From: Misgurnus anguillicaudatus
Taxonomy: Eukaryota > Chordata > Actinopteri > Cypriniformes > Cobitidae
Reading direction: 5' to 3'
Assembly: GCF_027580225.2 (NCBI RefSeq)
Contig: NC_073360.2
Coordinates: 9,540,501-9,604,500, forward strand
Length of the DNA stretch: 64,000 nucleotides
Numbering within the stretch: position 1 is the stretch's first letter; the number at the start of each line of letters is the position of its first letter. Below the pieces are notes generated by a model. It was not told the origin of the DNA. It saw only the letters and a program-made list of their open reading frames with translations, and did not search any database. Of this stretch, positions 22,142-34,857 are shown piece by piece. Both the position numbers and the translations under genes were made by a program.

Positions 22142-22762
22142 TTAAAGGTCACATTCTTTCTGATCCCATTTTTTAAACCCTAGTTAGTGTGTAATGTTGC
22201 TATAATAGCATAAGTAATACCTGTAAAATGATAAATGGTAAATGGACTGCATTTATTTAGCACTTTCATAGACCAATGGCCATCCAAAGCGCTTTACATT
22301 TTGCCTCACATTCACTCACAAATCATACACCGATAAAGCACAAAGTTCACTGCAAGGCGATATATTTTCTTTAACCAAATTCCCCTTTCAAAGCCTACAA
22401 CGAACAGCCGGTTTTGACTACAGCCCTATACTTCCTGCTTTAATGACATCACTAGACCAGTTTTTTGACTAAGCTCCGCCCATAGGAATGTGTCAGTCAC
22501 CAGCTAAGTTAACGGCAAGCTAAGCTGCTATCGAATCACAACACACTAAACAAACTACACAGTCAGAACTCGATACGTTTTCTTATGGAGGGACTTCATA
22601 GAACAAGGAAGACATCAGAACGTTTTGAGGACAGTGAAAACAGCACTATACAGATAAGTCAATTGTGTGGAAAAATACCACGTTTTTTTACACGTGAAAC
22701 ATGAACACATGTTATATTGCGCACTGTAGCTTCAAAACCACGAAAAGAACAGGACCTTTAAA
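22142..22762 (+). mobile_element. TTAA-flanked MITE, copy 2, with a small insertion
   Basis: It opens TTAAAGGTCACATTCTTTC and ends GAACAGGACCTTTAA, with TTAA at both edges. It matches 2546-3084 throughout (for example CTTCATAGAACAAGGAAGAC) except for the extra 22236-22331. Confidence 0.85.
22236..22331 (+). repeat. 96-bp insertion of a TGGACTGCATTTATTTAG repeat
   Basis: Absent from the sister copy at 2546-3084 and flanked by GATAAA on both sides (22230-22235, 22332-22337), so it is a real insertion with a 6-bp duplication. The sequence (AAATGGACTGCATTTATTTA, AAAGCGCTTTACA, CTCACATTCACTCACA) is a widespread teleost repeat I recognise but cannot name with confidence; it may be the tail of a retroposon. 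Confidence 0.7.
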
Positions 22763-24242
22763 TAACATCAGCAGGTCAGGGCCACATCATCAAGCACAAG
22801 TAAAGCTTCAACATCTAACAAATCACCTGAATCAAAGCAGTTTGACAAGAACTAGTGGAAGGGCAGAAGGACATAAATCAAGGGTCACCTCAGATGCTCT
22901 CTGAGAGCCAGCGAGACAAGACACAGACCCCACGGCAAGACAATGTCAAGGCAGCAGCATCCAAAATAAAGCACACCATCAACCTCGCCCATGACAGGCC
23001 GTCACATTCAATGACCTGCTTTTTAGCAATCCCCGGAAACGACATCTTTGTCACTCTCAATCTTTATGTCACCTTCAACTCTAAGGACAGTCAGGGTAAC
23101 ATCCCTCCAGAAAAACACATAAGCAAGCTTGAAAATGCAGAAAAATAGGAGATGATGGTGTCGAGGGCTGGGGTTTCCAACAAAAGCTCTGTGTTATCTT
23201 CTTTACAATAGCTACAACAAAAGAGCAGTGTCCTCCAGGTCTGGTGGGCATTTCCTGCCCTTGCGTGCTATTTGGGTGTTTAATTTCATTGTCTACCACA
23301 CACAACGGTCACCATATCCTAAAACCAAACTGGCCCCTCTGTCGGACACTGCTTCTGTTAAAAACAGAATTAGGAATGAAACAGCCAGAGAAAGACACCC
23401 TACCATTGCTGTGAGCTCTTCTCGACGGATGATCATTGAGCGATCTGTCAGGCAGACACAAGATCCCTCCGCTTGGGCTGAAAAGGTTTCATTTAGTGGC
23501 AGCTTCATTTGCCTGAATGCACCTCAGAGAGCTTAAGAACAGAGTTTGTTCTCTTCCACAGTATGTTCTCATTAAACAGCGCAGAGATGCTTCTGATAAA
23601 AGTGTGAAAACCACACCAAACATGGGCCTACCTTCTTATAAGTGTGTGAATTTTTCTTCTCAAAGTAGGTCTGCATGCCTGTGCAAAATTTTTTAGGAGT
23701 TGTCCGGACATAGATAGTGGTTACTGAGGTATTCTGTGGTTTTTGTGTTCCTGTAGCTCAACCAACCTTACAGGAAACGTAACTATTTTATGAGGTAGCG
23801 TTTTAAACATGGATTTCTCGGCGACGTCATCACTGCTTGCGCATGCATCCGAGAGGCAGAAAGAAGAGACGTGCCTTGTGTTGTAGGCAGTGTCTGTAAG
23901 TCAAAAAGCCAAGGAGTTGTTGCGTGGATAATAGTACCAACAGAGCCAGTGCTGGCTGCTGATGTTAACTATTATGTTACTAGCCTAACATTATAATTCA
24001 TACATGTATCACAGCAACACTGCAAAATTAAAGACAGAAAAACAGATCCAACTAAAATCAAGTTTTATACAAACAAAAGCTTCAATACTTCAGGTTGTTG
24101 CAGTAGCGGACCAGCTCACCAATCGGGCTTTCTGCCTCCTGGATGCGCACGCACCCTGTAATGTTTGTAAACATGAAACCCGTCTATATGACCTTGTACA
24201 ATGTGAATTGTACAAAAACATATGATTCGCTGCTGAGTAAGT
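22763..24242. other. Non-coding; mostly unique sequence
   Basis: Several overlapping open frames (22701-23148, 23081-23305, 23228-23536) occur on both strands, but none has a domain, codon bias or splice context that I can defend. The GC content of 22780-23560 is higher than the flanks, so this is one of the better candidates for conserved non-coding sequence. Confidence 0.35.
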
Positions 24243-24505
24243 AGCTTAAACCAGCCTAACAGCTTGGCTGGTTTTACCTGGTCTTCCAATTTTGTTTTAA
24301 CTGGTAAGGCTGGTTGGTTTTTGGCCACTTTTCAGCTGGTCAAGCTATTATCTGGGTAGCTTGAGACAGACCAATTGACCCACTAGGTAAAACTAGCTTG
24401 GTCAGGATGGACCACCAGCTAAGACCAGCTAAGAAAAAATAGCTAAAACGAGCATAGGCTGGTCTTAGCTGGTTTAAGATGGTCCTTTTAGTGTGGCCAG
24501 CGGCA
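24243..24505. mobile_element. Element rich in CCAGC/GCTGG (copy 1)
   Basis: Dense alternation of AACCAGC and GCTGGTT on both strands. Ends are approximate: TTAAACCAGCCTAACAGC on the left, CTTAGCTGGTTTAAGATGG on the right, which are inverted. A clearer copy is at 42873-43188. Confidence 0.6.
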
Positions 24506-24526
24506 AACTCTTCAAAACCCAGTATG

Positions 24527-24928
24527 CACTGCAAAAAATTACTTTCTTACTTAGTATTATTGTCTTGTTTTCAGAACAAATATCTAAAAATTCTTAAATC
24601 AAGATGTATTTTCTTGATGAGCAAATGACCTATGAAAATAACTCTTTTTAGACAAAACATATCAAATTTAAGTGAATTTGTGCTTAAAACAAGCAAAAAA
24701 ATCTGCCAATGAAATAAGATTTTTTTCTTGGATTTTCATAATACAAGAAAAATTCAGCAAAAATTGTCTTATTCCATTGGCAGATTTTTATGTTTGTTTT
24801 AAGCACAAATTCGCTTAAATTTTATATGTTTTGTTTAAAAACTAGATCTAGTATTTTTGTCTTGTTTTCAGTAGAAATATCCTGAGGATGACCTGAGATA
24901 ATAAGAAAGAAAGTCATTTTTTGCAGTG
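24527..24928. mobile_element. Foldback with CACTGCAAAAAAT ends (copy 1)
   Basis: It opens CACTGCAAAAAATTACTTTC and closes GAAAGTCATTTTTTGCAGTG. Inner inverted pairs include CTGCCAATGRAATAAGA and its inverse, and TTGTGCTTAAAACAAGC and its inverse. The same family at 60076-60817 is interrupted by a TTAA MITE. It sits next to the CCAGC-rich element; more of that type of sequence (TAAACCAGCCAACCAGCTTA) resumes at 24931. Confidence 0.8.
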
Positions 24929-27765
24929 TGCTAAACCAGCCAACCAGCTTAGGTTGTTTGTTGCAGGGTTTTGTGCTAAAATAGGCTTTAAAGTGTAAGC
25001 AAATTCAAAGTTGAACAAATTCTTACAAAGTAGATATCTCGTAAAATGGTTATATATTGCCATTGGCTCAAATGGTGCTAGAAATGCCATGGTCAGATTC
25101 AATTACATGAAATGGGTGGAAGTTTTGAAGTATCTTTTCATTTGTAGAAAATGTTTAGTTGTTAAGGTTGGAAATTTGGAACAAACCTTACCATAATAAT
25201 AATCTATATAGTCTATACTGATGATGAGACGGTCTGAGGATGTAGGAGGGAGAAATGAGATTCACATTTGAAGCTGCTCACTGATAGGAAGACTGACAGA
25301 TTAGTCCTCTAAATCTTAGTTTGTGCCATGCCAGCAGAGGTCAGTCTGTTAAACTGCAAAAACAGCTGTGTTCAGTCTTTCAATAGTGAGAACCTGATGA
25401 TAAACCAAATCGACTGCAAACCAGGCTGCATTACAGAACCATAAAGTACTGACATAGAGGTGTAGTTATATATCCAAAACCTTTGCCCCATAAACCCTTT
25501 GTGAAATACAGTGGCGTCAAAATCAACTTGGCCACTTAAGACACACTTAAAAGTGTAAGAATAATCTATTATAATTTATTGCATTATATAACACAATATC
25601 AAAGCAACTGGCATCTGCAAACAAAAAAGATGCTACTGTATATTTAAGAATTATTTCAGAAATATTCTCACTATTACATATTACATGTTTATCATTTAAT
25701 ATAAAAAAAATGTTTAAAATTTTGCTTGTGTCCTCGCCTGATAAAAATAGCTATTGAGCCAAAAGCTGCCAAGTGGGCAGTCCTGCTTCCTCTTGTACCC
25801 ATAAATGGTCATTTCCAGTTATGCACCTTCTCAGAAAAAAAATATGAACCCCCCCAATCCCTGCCACAGGAAACATCCCATAAGCAGGGAACAAGTTGCC
25901 TTCCTGTTTTCAAAGATGACTCCTATGGCATGCCGAGCTGTTTCCTGCACTCTCTCTCTCCCTCTGTTTCAACATCTGGCTTTTCCTTAACAGCGCAGCT
26001 GCATCATATGGCTCAGATAAGCCATGCCATTGACCACTTAATGATTTCATGCATATAGTTTGACCCAGCAGGATCTGCGTGGGGAAAACCCTGTTTGAGT
26101 TTTTTGTTGTTGTGCTGATCTACGGCCAGTTTTCCACTTGTGAAGACAGCATTGAACCACTCGAAAAAGACGCAGCAGAGCTGTCCAACTAGCCAGAAAT
26201 GTAACCTTGACATACACCACAGAACATGCAAAACAAAAGATTTTAGGACAGAACATGCACTGAATATAAAGATACAACAATCAGAACAAACCTATTATTC
26301 CGATTGGCCAGATATCCAGTGTGATTGGCCAAATAAATCAAGCGTGTTCCGGAAATGTGATGCTCCTTACCATATTTGGAAGATCAGCTCCCAACAGCAG
26401 ATAATATCGTCCTTACTATCTTATCAATACGAGTCTGAATCTGATACAAAAATGCAGATGACCAAGCTGATCAATCATCTTTCCCAGCTCAGCAGAATGT
26501 CACAGATTGATAAGATGAGGATACTAAAACCATGTCTGTATTTGTGATCATAGAAAAGACAAACAACAAGCGCTACTCTATACTGCTCAAAACTCATGTT
26601 TGAATCATGGTTTAAATAGTCTGTAGTAAATTTAAATGCAATTTAAATGTCCTATAACGAAGGCTTAGTCCTGGAAAAATCTAAACCCTGTTTGGGAAAC
26701 TGACCCTAAGTGTGTATATAAGGTGATGTGGATTATATATACACAAAAAATTCTGTTGAAAAGTAATACAACTGATTCACTGAAGAAATTCATAAGTCAC
26801 CCTAACAGTGATCAGTTTTATCTGACACTGGGCACTTGATTTCTTGTTTTTACTTTAGACTCTTAACCCCGTAATACAGCATTGAAGAATACAAAAATAT
26901 GCATGGATTCAGGGCCCTTTCATACATCCGCCGCAATGCAGCGCAATACGTGACACAAGTGTTTTTTGCTAGTTTCAGCCGGACTAGCAAATGCACTTGC
27001 GCCTATTTGTCTGCCCATGGGATGGGCATGCTGGTTTTAAAACGAGGTAAGTTCAGACACACTGTTGGCCCGTTGCTATTTTGAGGCTTATCACACACAT
27101 GGATGCGCATCGCACAAACTTATTTAAATGTAAAAATTAAAGAATTAAAATGTAAAAGATTATTATTGAGTCTCTTGGAGATAAATAAGGACAGTTTACA
27201 GGACTTTAAAAGGTGTAAATCTGAAATCAGCTGGCAGAAGAGCTGCTTCACCTTTAGCCTGGTAAGCAGATTTTATTTATGTTTTTGCTTTTAAAAAGTG
27301 CAGATTTTTCAATGCTACCCCACGGATTTATTGCATATGATGACTTTGTACCTTTGGTGAGATGAGAACCATTCTTAAGTAATATTTTCAAAACCCTGAG
27401 GGCGCTGTCCCAGTGCTGAAACGCCTCTCCACACTTTGTAAATTTTTTGCATATTTGTAAATTATTCTTATAAAAAACTATCATGATACTTTATCAGCAA
27501 TTAAAAAGAGAACCAAAGCTTTAATTACAAAAATAACCATTTCAATAAATAAAACACAATCTTGAACTGGTATTTTTCCTCTGCTTACAGTTTTTCCGAT
27601 AACAAACTCCACCATGTAAATAGGGAATTCTCCTTGGCGCAGGTGCATCTGGCTTTTAAAGGGGATGGGAAATGAGACTCTCATTGGTTTATTGCACATC
27701 ATCGGGGACGAATCAAACAAAGTTAAAATCAAATTGTAAAAGTCAAACCACTTAAATTCAACTGG
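24929..27765. other. Long non-coding stretch, largely unique
   Basis: There is no gene. It contains the longest open frame of the window (26140-26547, 135 codons), which I do not accept as a gene (see rejected list). Around 26960-27110 and 27600-27740 there are fragments of old fish repeats (GGGATGGGCATGCTGGTTTT; TTTAAAGGGGATGGGAAATG). Positions 25726-26240 look unique and moderately GC-rich. Confidence 0.35.
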
Positions 27766-28817
27766 TTGCATGGAATAAATGTACTATGAATCTGTGAATT
27801 TGAGTTAAATGTGGGTTTATAATTATAATTACTAATCAAGGGGTAGAGCAATGGAGAGCAGCACAATTTGGCATTGTGTGGCAACATCGGTGGTCTTGTC
27901 GGCCTGGATTGAGAGAAGTGCGCTGCTCTGTGCTACTTGGATTATGTGTTCCGCCACAACAGACAACATACAGTCCAACAGCTCGTTCTGCATGATTCTC
28001 GAAGTTCCCTTAAACACAGCAAGTTTCCAAAAAAACTGGAGCCTTGAGGTCGTCACACAATGGGGCGAGAAGCCCTGCGCCGTGTCATGTTGCACCATGT
28101 ATTTAAAAATCCCTTTCAGAGAGAAGTTTTAAGTCCCAAAGCCATATTGTTGTCCACAACATTTTGGTGCCAGGACTTTGAAACAGTAAACAGCGAAAAA
28201 CAATAAAAGGCATGACTTACATCGCATCCAACTAGAAACTCCATTTGCCAAAAGAAGTGCTGGAAAAGCACCCAGTGTAAGCTTGACCACGATCACTTGA
28301 CTCTTGCTGAATTTGCAAGTTGGGTTGATCTGGTCCAAGCTCCTTATTTATTCTTCAACCGAATACCAATAAAATCCTATTTTCTTTAATCTTAAAATAT
28401 TTTAATTGTCAGTTAAACGTCAATCTGCTGAGTGTTTATGAAAATGGTCCAATCACAACATCAAAACATAAAAAATAATATTGATTTGCTAACAACAAAA
28501 GTGGGAGGGTTTGGGGCACAGCCAAAGACAATCTGAAACAGGCCAATTAGAGCTCAGCCTCAAGTCACGTGCTTTAAAAAAGTTTACTGACCTACATACC
28601 TAATTGCTTGGCCGGCGCCCCAGACACACAGAAGAATGAAATACAGTTTTAACTTTTTAATAAATGACTAACAGTGAAATAGTACAATAAATATTTTTAT
28701 TTTGTATTTATTTGCACTACATATTTAACTTTTTGTTAACATGTTAAAGTAGCTTTCGTCTCTAGCTAACTTTAAGGGGGCGGCGCCCCAGCGCCCCTTA
28801 TTGAACGGCAACCACTG
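27766..28817 (-). mobile_element. hAT copy retaining a transposase fragment
   Basis: Aligns with the sister element 16002-17770 on both sides. The right end reads GAACGGCAACCACTG (to 28817), the inverse of the CAGTGGCGGTTG end of the sister. Transposase-derived sequence on the minus strand occupies about 27832-28135. The left end is not defined; the element is probably broken there. Confidence 0.6.
27832..28098 (-). pseudogene. hAT transposase fragment, start of catalytic domain
   Basis: An 88-codon minus-strand frame. Residues about 31-70 read FKGTSRIMQNELLDCMLSVV (30-49 region), then a helix, then SIQADKTTDVATQCQIVL. The stretch 'QNELLD..L.VV..HI...V.SS...SIQAD.TTDV..Q.Q.VL' is typical of hAT transposases related to the ZMYM1/TTF-type proteins, in which the Asp of 'ADETTD' is the first catalytic acidic residue. 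Here that motif is ADKTTD, so the Asp survives but the following Glu is Lys. The frame ends soon after (…LSIALPLD), where a longer RNase H-like fold with an inserted helical domain should follow. No further catalytic residues or hAT dimerisation region were found on this strand up to 27766. Assignment rests on remembered family motifs. It is a dead fragment. Confidence 0.7.
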
Positions 28818-30639
28818 GTGTCAGGGTGTCTTTACTTCTCCTTATGTTTTAAGTTTCTGTGTTGCATCTCTGCTCTAACACTTTATCAATATGCCGTTAA
28901 TCTCTCACGAGAGATGGGTTAATTCTGGGTTCAGACACTGTTGTTTATGTCTCTAGATCGAACATGATCACTTGTTCACCAAAATAAATGTTTTTTCAAT
29001 CTTCAGTACAATGATGGAAAACTTTGTGTACAGCCTGAGAATTGAGAAATAGAGCAGGCTATTTCTGGATCATACACTCCCCTTTAAAGTAACTTTGTGT
29101 GGTTCTCAGCCTAGAGATCCTGTCCTGATCTTAACTTACATTCATAAAGTTAAAATGGTTACTCTGTAGTTTACAGTGGATGCTAAATCCTTACCATACA
29201 GTTTGGCGTCACTGCTGAAAATTTTAAACAACATTCAGCTCAACCCAGGGCTGGAATCCTCAATTCCTCAATTCTGACTGAGGCGTTGGCAAACGAGAAT
29301 CAATTCCAAAGGTTGGAATCAATTCCATCTAAGGGAATTGACACCATTTTAATCAGGGGGCCAGGGTTTCATATTTTATTGAAGCTTCCCCGGGCGTCGC
29401 CATTGATTAGTAGATCCCCACCTGCTGTTAGCGTTTCATTGACTCCCATTCATTTTGGCGTCACTTTGACAGCGAATAACTTTACATCTGAGGTGTTTAA
29501 AGACTCAATTTTTCCAATAATTATTTCTAAGGAAACACGAAAATTTACGAAAAGCTCCATTACCTTGTGTCTTACTTTATGGCCCAGTAGAAGCAGTTTT
29601 TGTAAAAATAGGCTAACGATTGCATCATAACCTGCGACTCTCGGTCGCACAGTAGAGAAATTACCATATGGACAGGAGGAGAAGCAATCTTTTACTGTCT
29701 ATGAGGCAATCAGGTGGACGTGGAGGCAATAGAAATTACAATCCTCAAAGTTCAATGCAAAAGGAGATATTTTCCTTAACAGAAATCACTTCTCATAAAC
29801 TACAAACAAATGGTGGGATGGACTACAGTAAGCTTTTTCCTGGGTTAGTTACATCACAAACCCCAAAATTTACACAAACACTGCCCCTGGAACACGCAAT
29901 AAAGTGGGTGAGTCCATGTTGGGCTGCTTTTTATCTTGTAAGGATGTTAATAAAAATTTTGTTTCTCTCTGCTAGCCAGTTATCTGAATGCTAATTCATA
30001 TTTATCTGACATACACCTACAAACTTATTTTTAATCCCAAGCGATCTTTCAATGTTAGCGTTTGTGTGCTCAGTGTAAATTATCCTTTGATTAGAGCTTT
30101 TGTGTAGTGTTTACTCACATGCCCCTATAGTTACAGGCACGCTAAACATGGTTCTGTGTTTTGTTTGGCCACTGTAGTAAAGCCGTGGTTTGTTTTCGCA
30201 GTGGGCTCATAAATCTGGTGACAGTTATTTGGCTACACTCGTTTTATAAATACAAAACTAACAATGCTATACAGTCAGTGGTGATCACTGTAGATCCACA
30301 GTCTGTAATCAAATAATACCTACAAATAACAGTGTATCTAAAAAGTATGAGACAACTTCAAACATAAAACATAAAATTCTAAAACATCCTGCACACGTTC
30401 TGCTCTATCCTCTTTACTAATATTCATTCTTATTCGGGCTCAAACTGACAAGGCAATATTGACGCCACTGTTTACAAAACATTAAAGCACATGCAACTAC
30501 TAGTAATGACAAGGGGTGTGCCACGTGACGTTTCAAGACAACATGCCGTAGGAGGTTAGCGACTGGCATCATACTGGGCCAGCTGTGCATTTTGCATATT
30601 TATGAGGGATGGACTTATTAAGTGTCTCATTTTGCAGCG
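28818..30639. other. Non-coding; probable old repeats, no gene
   Basis: Positions 29290-30000 hold open frames (29286-29630, 29668-29994, and a minus-strand one at 29450-29650) in sequence containing CCCGGGCGTCGCCATTGATTAG, which I recall as part of a repeated fish sequence. No domain was recognised in any of them. Confidence 0.35.
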
Positions 30640-30900
30640 ATTTTTGTGTAAGCATATCAGTGAACACTCCTGACCACTCGGTGAGTTTCATGTCTTTGAA
30701 AATGAAAGTTTGGTGCATTTTGGGAAGGATTGTTCCAGTGCACCTATGGACCCATTGTGGAGGTGGGAGGTGGGGCAGCGGGCGCCCGAGGGTTCTCGGG
30801 CCAGCATCATATGTCCACATTTCAGTCGGAACCGTTCTATTTCATCGTGAACAATCTGAAAACAGGGCTTTGGGTGTAGAGTACCGAACTTGTCCTTTAA
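30640..30900 (-). mobile_element. Half copy of the TTAA foldback family at 56362-57074
   Basis: It ends GTACCGAACTTGTCCTTTAA (to 30900), identical in type to the right arm of 56362-57074. The inner part (CAGTGAACACTCCTGACCAC, about 30658) is the inverse of a segment lying in the left half of the 56-kb copy. This half therefore preserves a piece of the right arm that the 56-kb copy has lost. The left half is missing. Confidence 0.7.
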
Positions 30901-32808
30901 AAAAGGATAAGCATATGCATGTTGTAAAGCTTTTTTGCGCTTCTTTGTGTGAAAGTCTAACTGATTGAAACCATCACTTTGTCACTAAACGGTATGATCA
31001 TTTTGTTAAGATGTTTAACAATACTGTAAATCTAATAAAGCACAACAGATTTCGAATCAAACTAAGCAGCCCCAACAAAGAAGCACATTACTGGAGCATT
31101 TCACAATGAGCCGAGCGAGGGAACGGAGTAGGAACTGAACTCTGTTCAACTCCCACACACTTCTGACATTCCGAATAAGGCCTGAAGACCAATATTGGCA
31201 ACCGCATGCGCAAACCGAGGCTGAGGAGCAGCCAAGAACATGGGAAAATAAAGGCATGCATGCAAAACAACTTCTAATCCCACCATCTATCAACAAACAG
31301 CCTTATACTGAACTCCACTCAGAGTGATAGCGTGATTTTTAGCGATTCAGCGGTTCTGGCCTGCCATTGTTGTGGCTAGCAAAATATTGGATTTCTTTAG
31401 CTGTCACGGAGCCAAAACCTCTCTTTGACAAGGAGTGTGAGAACTTAGCAGCACACGGATTGGGTGACACAAAATATAGGCCCCAAAATGTGTTTAGAAT
31501 AGAATAGAATAGAGCTTGTATAAAAAATCCTAAACACAGGTGACATTGGCTTATTCTCACATAGGAAGCTTAGCAAACCCAATGAAAGGTACTAGCGTAT
31601 ACTGAGGGATTGTCGCTGGTTTCTGCAGCTGTGGCTTTGCTGTGCCAGGGCAGCTCCTGATAGTGGCATGGAAAGTTCAAGGTTGCAGCAATACTCCATA
31701 TCGGAGCGTGTTTGTACATGTGAGGCTGGTTGCGTGTGAAGCAGCTCTTTAAGGTTTTACACTGTACAGCTGCTGCAAGCAGAGAGAGACAATGAAAGAA
31801 AGAGCGAGTGAGAGAGAAAGCAAAATAGAGACAGTGAAAGGAAATAGGGAGAAGTCATACTGTATGTAATTGCTCTTTAACATTACAAACTAACCATAAC
31901 AACCAGTGCAGATCAACCTAAAGTTAAAATAACACATCGGCTGCTTAAACTCTGTTAACTAATTCTGATTGTTTTTTATTCAGGCTCCTGGCACACATCG
32001 GATGTTATTGCAGCATGTAAACTGGGAAAACATTTATGCAATCTGAATGTTTTGGTATGCAATTTGGGTTACTTCCCCTTGCTCAAATGTTCAAATTTCA
32101 GTACTAATTTCATTTTAATAGACAGGTAGTTACTTGGTTTTCGTGTTGAAATGCCACACACGAGCTGTGCAGCTGTTTAGTGAATTGCCTCACTGAATAC
32201 ATGGAAAATCTTACAGTGCGTGTGAATCATAGAGAGATTTATAAATCTGTAAACCTTAAATCAAGCGTGGCAATGCAAGTGTGCATATTTAGAAGTGAGA
32301 GCCCCTCTCATATGACTCATTTATCTGCCTAAGGGCAGTTTGCATGTTAATTGTAACCTTTGGTACTTCCAATTTCTTCTCAAAAGCTTTAGAAGAGATT
32401 TTGACATCAATGTCTCAAATTGTGTTGAGGTTTTCCAAGGTCTGCTGATATTTCAATATAAACTCAGACATTTCTCATCAATTTCTTGAAATACAAAACA
32501 CCCTGAGGTTTTGCCAATACATATATCTTTACTGTAGGTCAAGATGTACTGTGTCTCATTTTCTGTGTCTCATTTTGTTCCTGTTATGTTTTTAAGGAAT
32601 TTAAACAGAAAAATTTGGCACAAATTCCATGAAAAAATGAAACACTATTACGTCTCCTGGGCCGTGACAGATAAACCTCAAAGGAATAAAAATTCCTCTG
32701 AAAAAATGCACATGGATCCTATTAGAATCACACATTGTAAATATTGATTAATGGCATGGAAAAACTATGACAACTGTTATCTACAATAAAATCAAGAATA
32801 CAATTTTA
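30901..32808. other. Non-coding, largely unique
   Basis: Contains a short TAGAA run (about 31494-31514) and a purine-rich stretch (31774-31855). The minus-strand frames at 31057-31296 and 31339-31560 show no domain. Confidence 0.4.
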
Positions 32809-33150
32809 TAGAGCTGGGCAAAAAATTGATTTTGCGATTCATCGTTTTTTATAAACGTGGTCGACTTAAAATCGATTCTCAAAGAGCAGAATCTATTTTT
32901 TTCTAGATTTGGCAAGCAAGACGACGACGATAATGTTGTGTCTTTTGATTTCTATTTATTAATTACCCACTTGTAAACAGCTGTTCACTGTTCTTTTTTA
33001 TTAATATAGTATTTGTATTAAATCTACAGTATATTCATTGAGTTGAATCGAGAATCGGGTATAAAAACCACCTCGAGAACCGGAATCGAAAACTGAATTG
33101 AGAATCGAAATCGAATCAATCTGGAACATCTGAATCAAAACCCAGCCCTA
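32809..33150. mobile_element. 342-bp hAT MITE, TAGAGCTGGG ends
   Basis: It opens TAGAGCTGGGCAAAAAAT and closes AAAACCCAGCCCTA. The flanks CAATTTTA (32801-32808) and CACTTTTA (33151-33158) differ at one of eight bases. AATCGA/TCGATT motifs are repeated near both ends, as is common for transposase-binding sites of this hAT group. Non-coding. Confidence 0.85.
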
Positions 33151-33184
33151 CACTTTTAGTAATAATGTATATATTATTTTATGT

Positions 33185-33850
33185 TATAAAACGGTTAGTA
33201 CCAATTCTTAATTCTGATTGGTCAATAGGTGTGCTTTATTCAAGATAAAACACTGCTATGACCGCTTCACCCAACAGTTCTATTTAATATCACTGCGCCC
33301 TTAGCAACACCCTTAGCAACACATAAACATATAATGAGACATAAGCCATTTCTCAATACCAAGTACGCCAAGTTCGGACTTGTGTCCTTCCTAGTTCGGA
33401 CTTGCAAGTTCAGACTCGGAAGAACAAACTTCTGACGCGAAATGCATTCTGGGAAACTTCGCTGTCATAAGTCCACATCCGGGGATTTTATGTGAACTTG
33501 GGCTTGATGCGAACTTTGAATTGGAACAGTACTTGGGCCGCGACTGATGACGTTTCACAAGTCCACAAGAACGCAAGTACAGACAAGAACGCATATTGAG
33601 AAACGGCTAAAGTCTGAGAACAGTTTGTTGTTTTTATTTGAGCTTTCATGTTGTTGTTTGCAGTCAGGGACTATTTTTTCTAGCGGAAGGAATGCTTTTA
33701 TTGATTTAACTTCATGAAAGTTGGACTAATATTTTTTTTTTACTTTAATATTGTTTGGTAACTCGAGGCAGGTACTTATTCACGATACAGCACAGCCTCT
33801 CGTACCTTATTGCTTACTTATATAGTATCTTGTATGAAGTCTTTTTCATT
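33185..33850 (-). mobile_element. Repeat F3 with ATAAAACGGTTAG end, hosting a Harbinger-like MITE
   Basis: It opens TTATAAAACGGTTAGTACC. The portion 33640-33850 is the reverse complement of 39289-39485 (GCTCAAATAA, TTCATGAAAGTTG, CGATACAGCACAGCCTCT). The MITE 33345-33607 interrupts it. Boundaries are approximate. Confidence 0.55.
33345..33607. mobile_element. 263-bp PIF/Harbinger-like MITE, TSD TAA
   Basis: It opens GCCATTTCTCAATACC and ends CATATTGAGAAACGGC, inverted over about 16 bp. TAA lies immediately outside both ends (33342-33344 and 33608-33610), the 3-bp TWA duplication typical of PIF/Harbinger. The interior has repeated AAGTNCGNACTTG units. The open frame 33391-33594 is a chance frame in the MITE. 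Confidence 0.75.
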
Positions 33851-34857
33851 TCGTATGTAAACCATTGTTTATGTGCATAAGGGTCAATGATAATTGCTTC
33901 ATTATTTAAAGTAAATATTTGTTGATTATAAATCTGACCATAAATGATTATTATTTCAAACTAAAAATTGTCATTTAATAGGAAAGTAAATGTCCATTAA
34001 AGTAAAAATATTTTTTTAAATATGATACAATTTTTGTATTATGTTATTAACCGAATGTACCTTTATGGATTACCAGACATGGAATACTTTATGTGGCCGA
34101 GACAGAAATCAACAGGAAATGAATAAATAATGAAAATCAATATCTAAGCAGTTATGTTGTGTGTTCAAGACAAAAAAAAATGAATGCCCACGGCAACAAT
34201 TTTCACATGAAGAAATACGCAGTGAATTACATTGCTAGCTAAACATACAATATTCACCAATCCCACTAACCAATTCTGCTTCAATTGATCAAAATGAAAT
34301 ATTAATAAAGGCTTAATGACTTTTGTCCGATCTGAGTGTTTAAATGCTTACGACCTCTTGATAAATGCTAAATTATTTAAACCCAGATCTTAATGATCTT
34401 TCAGTTACTAGATGTAGAGACTAGAGTACATATTTTTTGTGATAATTGTATAATTTGTGAATAAATCTATCCACCACAAAATGTATATTGCCTTAAGTGG
34501 AATACAGTGAGTGTGTTAACATGCACAGTCCTTCTCCGATTATGTTTAAAAAGCTGATAACGTGTAAGGTCATGTAGAGTTCATGATGATGTGTTGCAGA
34601 CTGCAACCCAAGCAAAGATAATCACTGCTTCCGAAATCATCCACTTACATACTTTAGGACAAAATTAGTAGCTATGCGAGGCGAGTAGTATGTCGAAATT
34701 CATAGTAGGGCTCATAATTGACGATTATTCACCTTGATATTATTGCCAATTAATAGATTTTGCATTGAAGTTTTGAAGTGTTTTATAACTTTCTGTGAAT
34801 CAGCTGCATGGTAAATTCTAAACATCCAAAACTAAGTAATATAATGTAAATAATCAT
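33851..34857. other. Non-coding, AT-rich
   Basis: A fragment near 34704 (TAGGGCTCATAATTGACG) looks like the start of a hAT terminus, but no second end is visible. Otherwise nothing recognised. Confidence 0.4.

Noticed and set aside
22701..23536. Cluster of overlapping frames that might be exons
   Set aside because: Frames overlap on both strands, share no domain, and no paired acceptor and donor sites could be defended.
24527..24928. 8-bp or TA duplication for the CACTGCAAAAAAT foldback
   Set aside because: Flanks here (GTATG and TGCTA) do not form a convincing repeat, though the second copy at 60076 has TA on both sides.
26140..26547. 135-codon plus-strand open frame, the longest in the window
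   Set aside because: Low-similarity, polar, Ser/Gln/Lys-rich composition as expected from AT-rich sequence; no domain, and no splice or start context. Length is within chance for 64 kb in six frames.
29286..29994. Two successive open frames of 114 and 108 codons
   Set aside because: Different frames, no domain, opposite-strand frame equally open, and sequence resembling an old fish repeat.
31774..31855. Purine-rich tract near CTGTGCCAGGGC sequence, considered as a promoter
   Set aside because: No TATA or initiator arrangement, CpG cluster or downstream exon was found.
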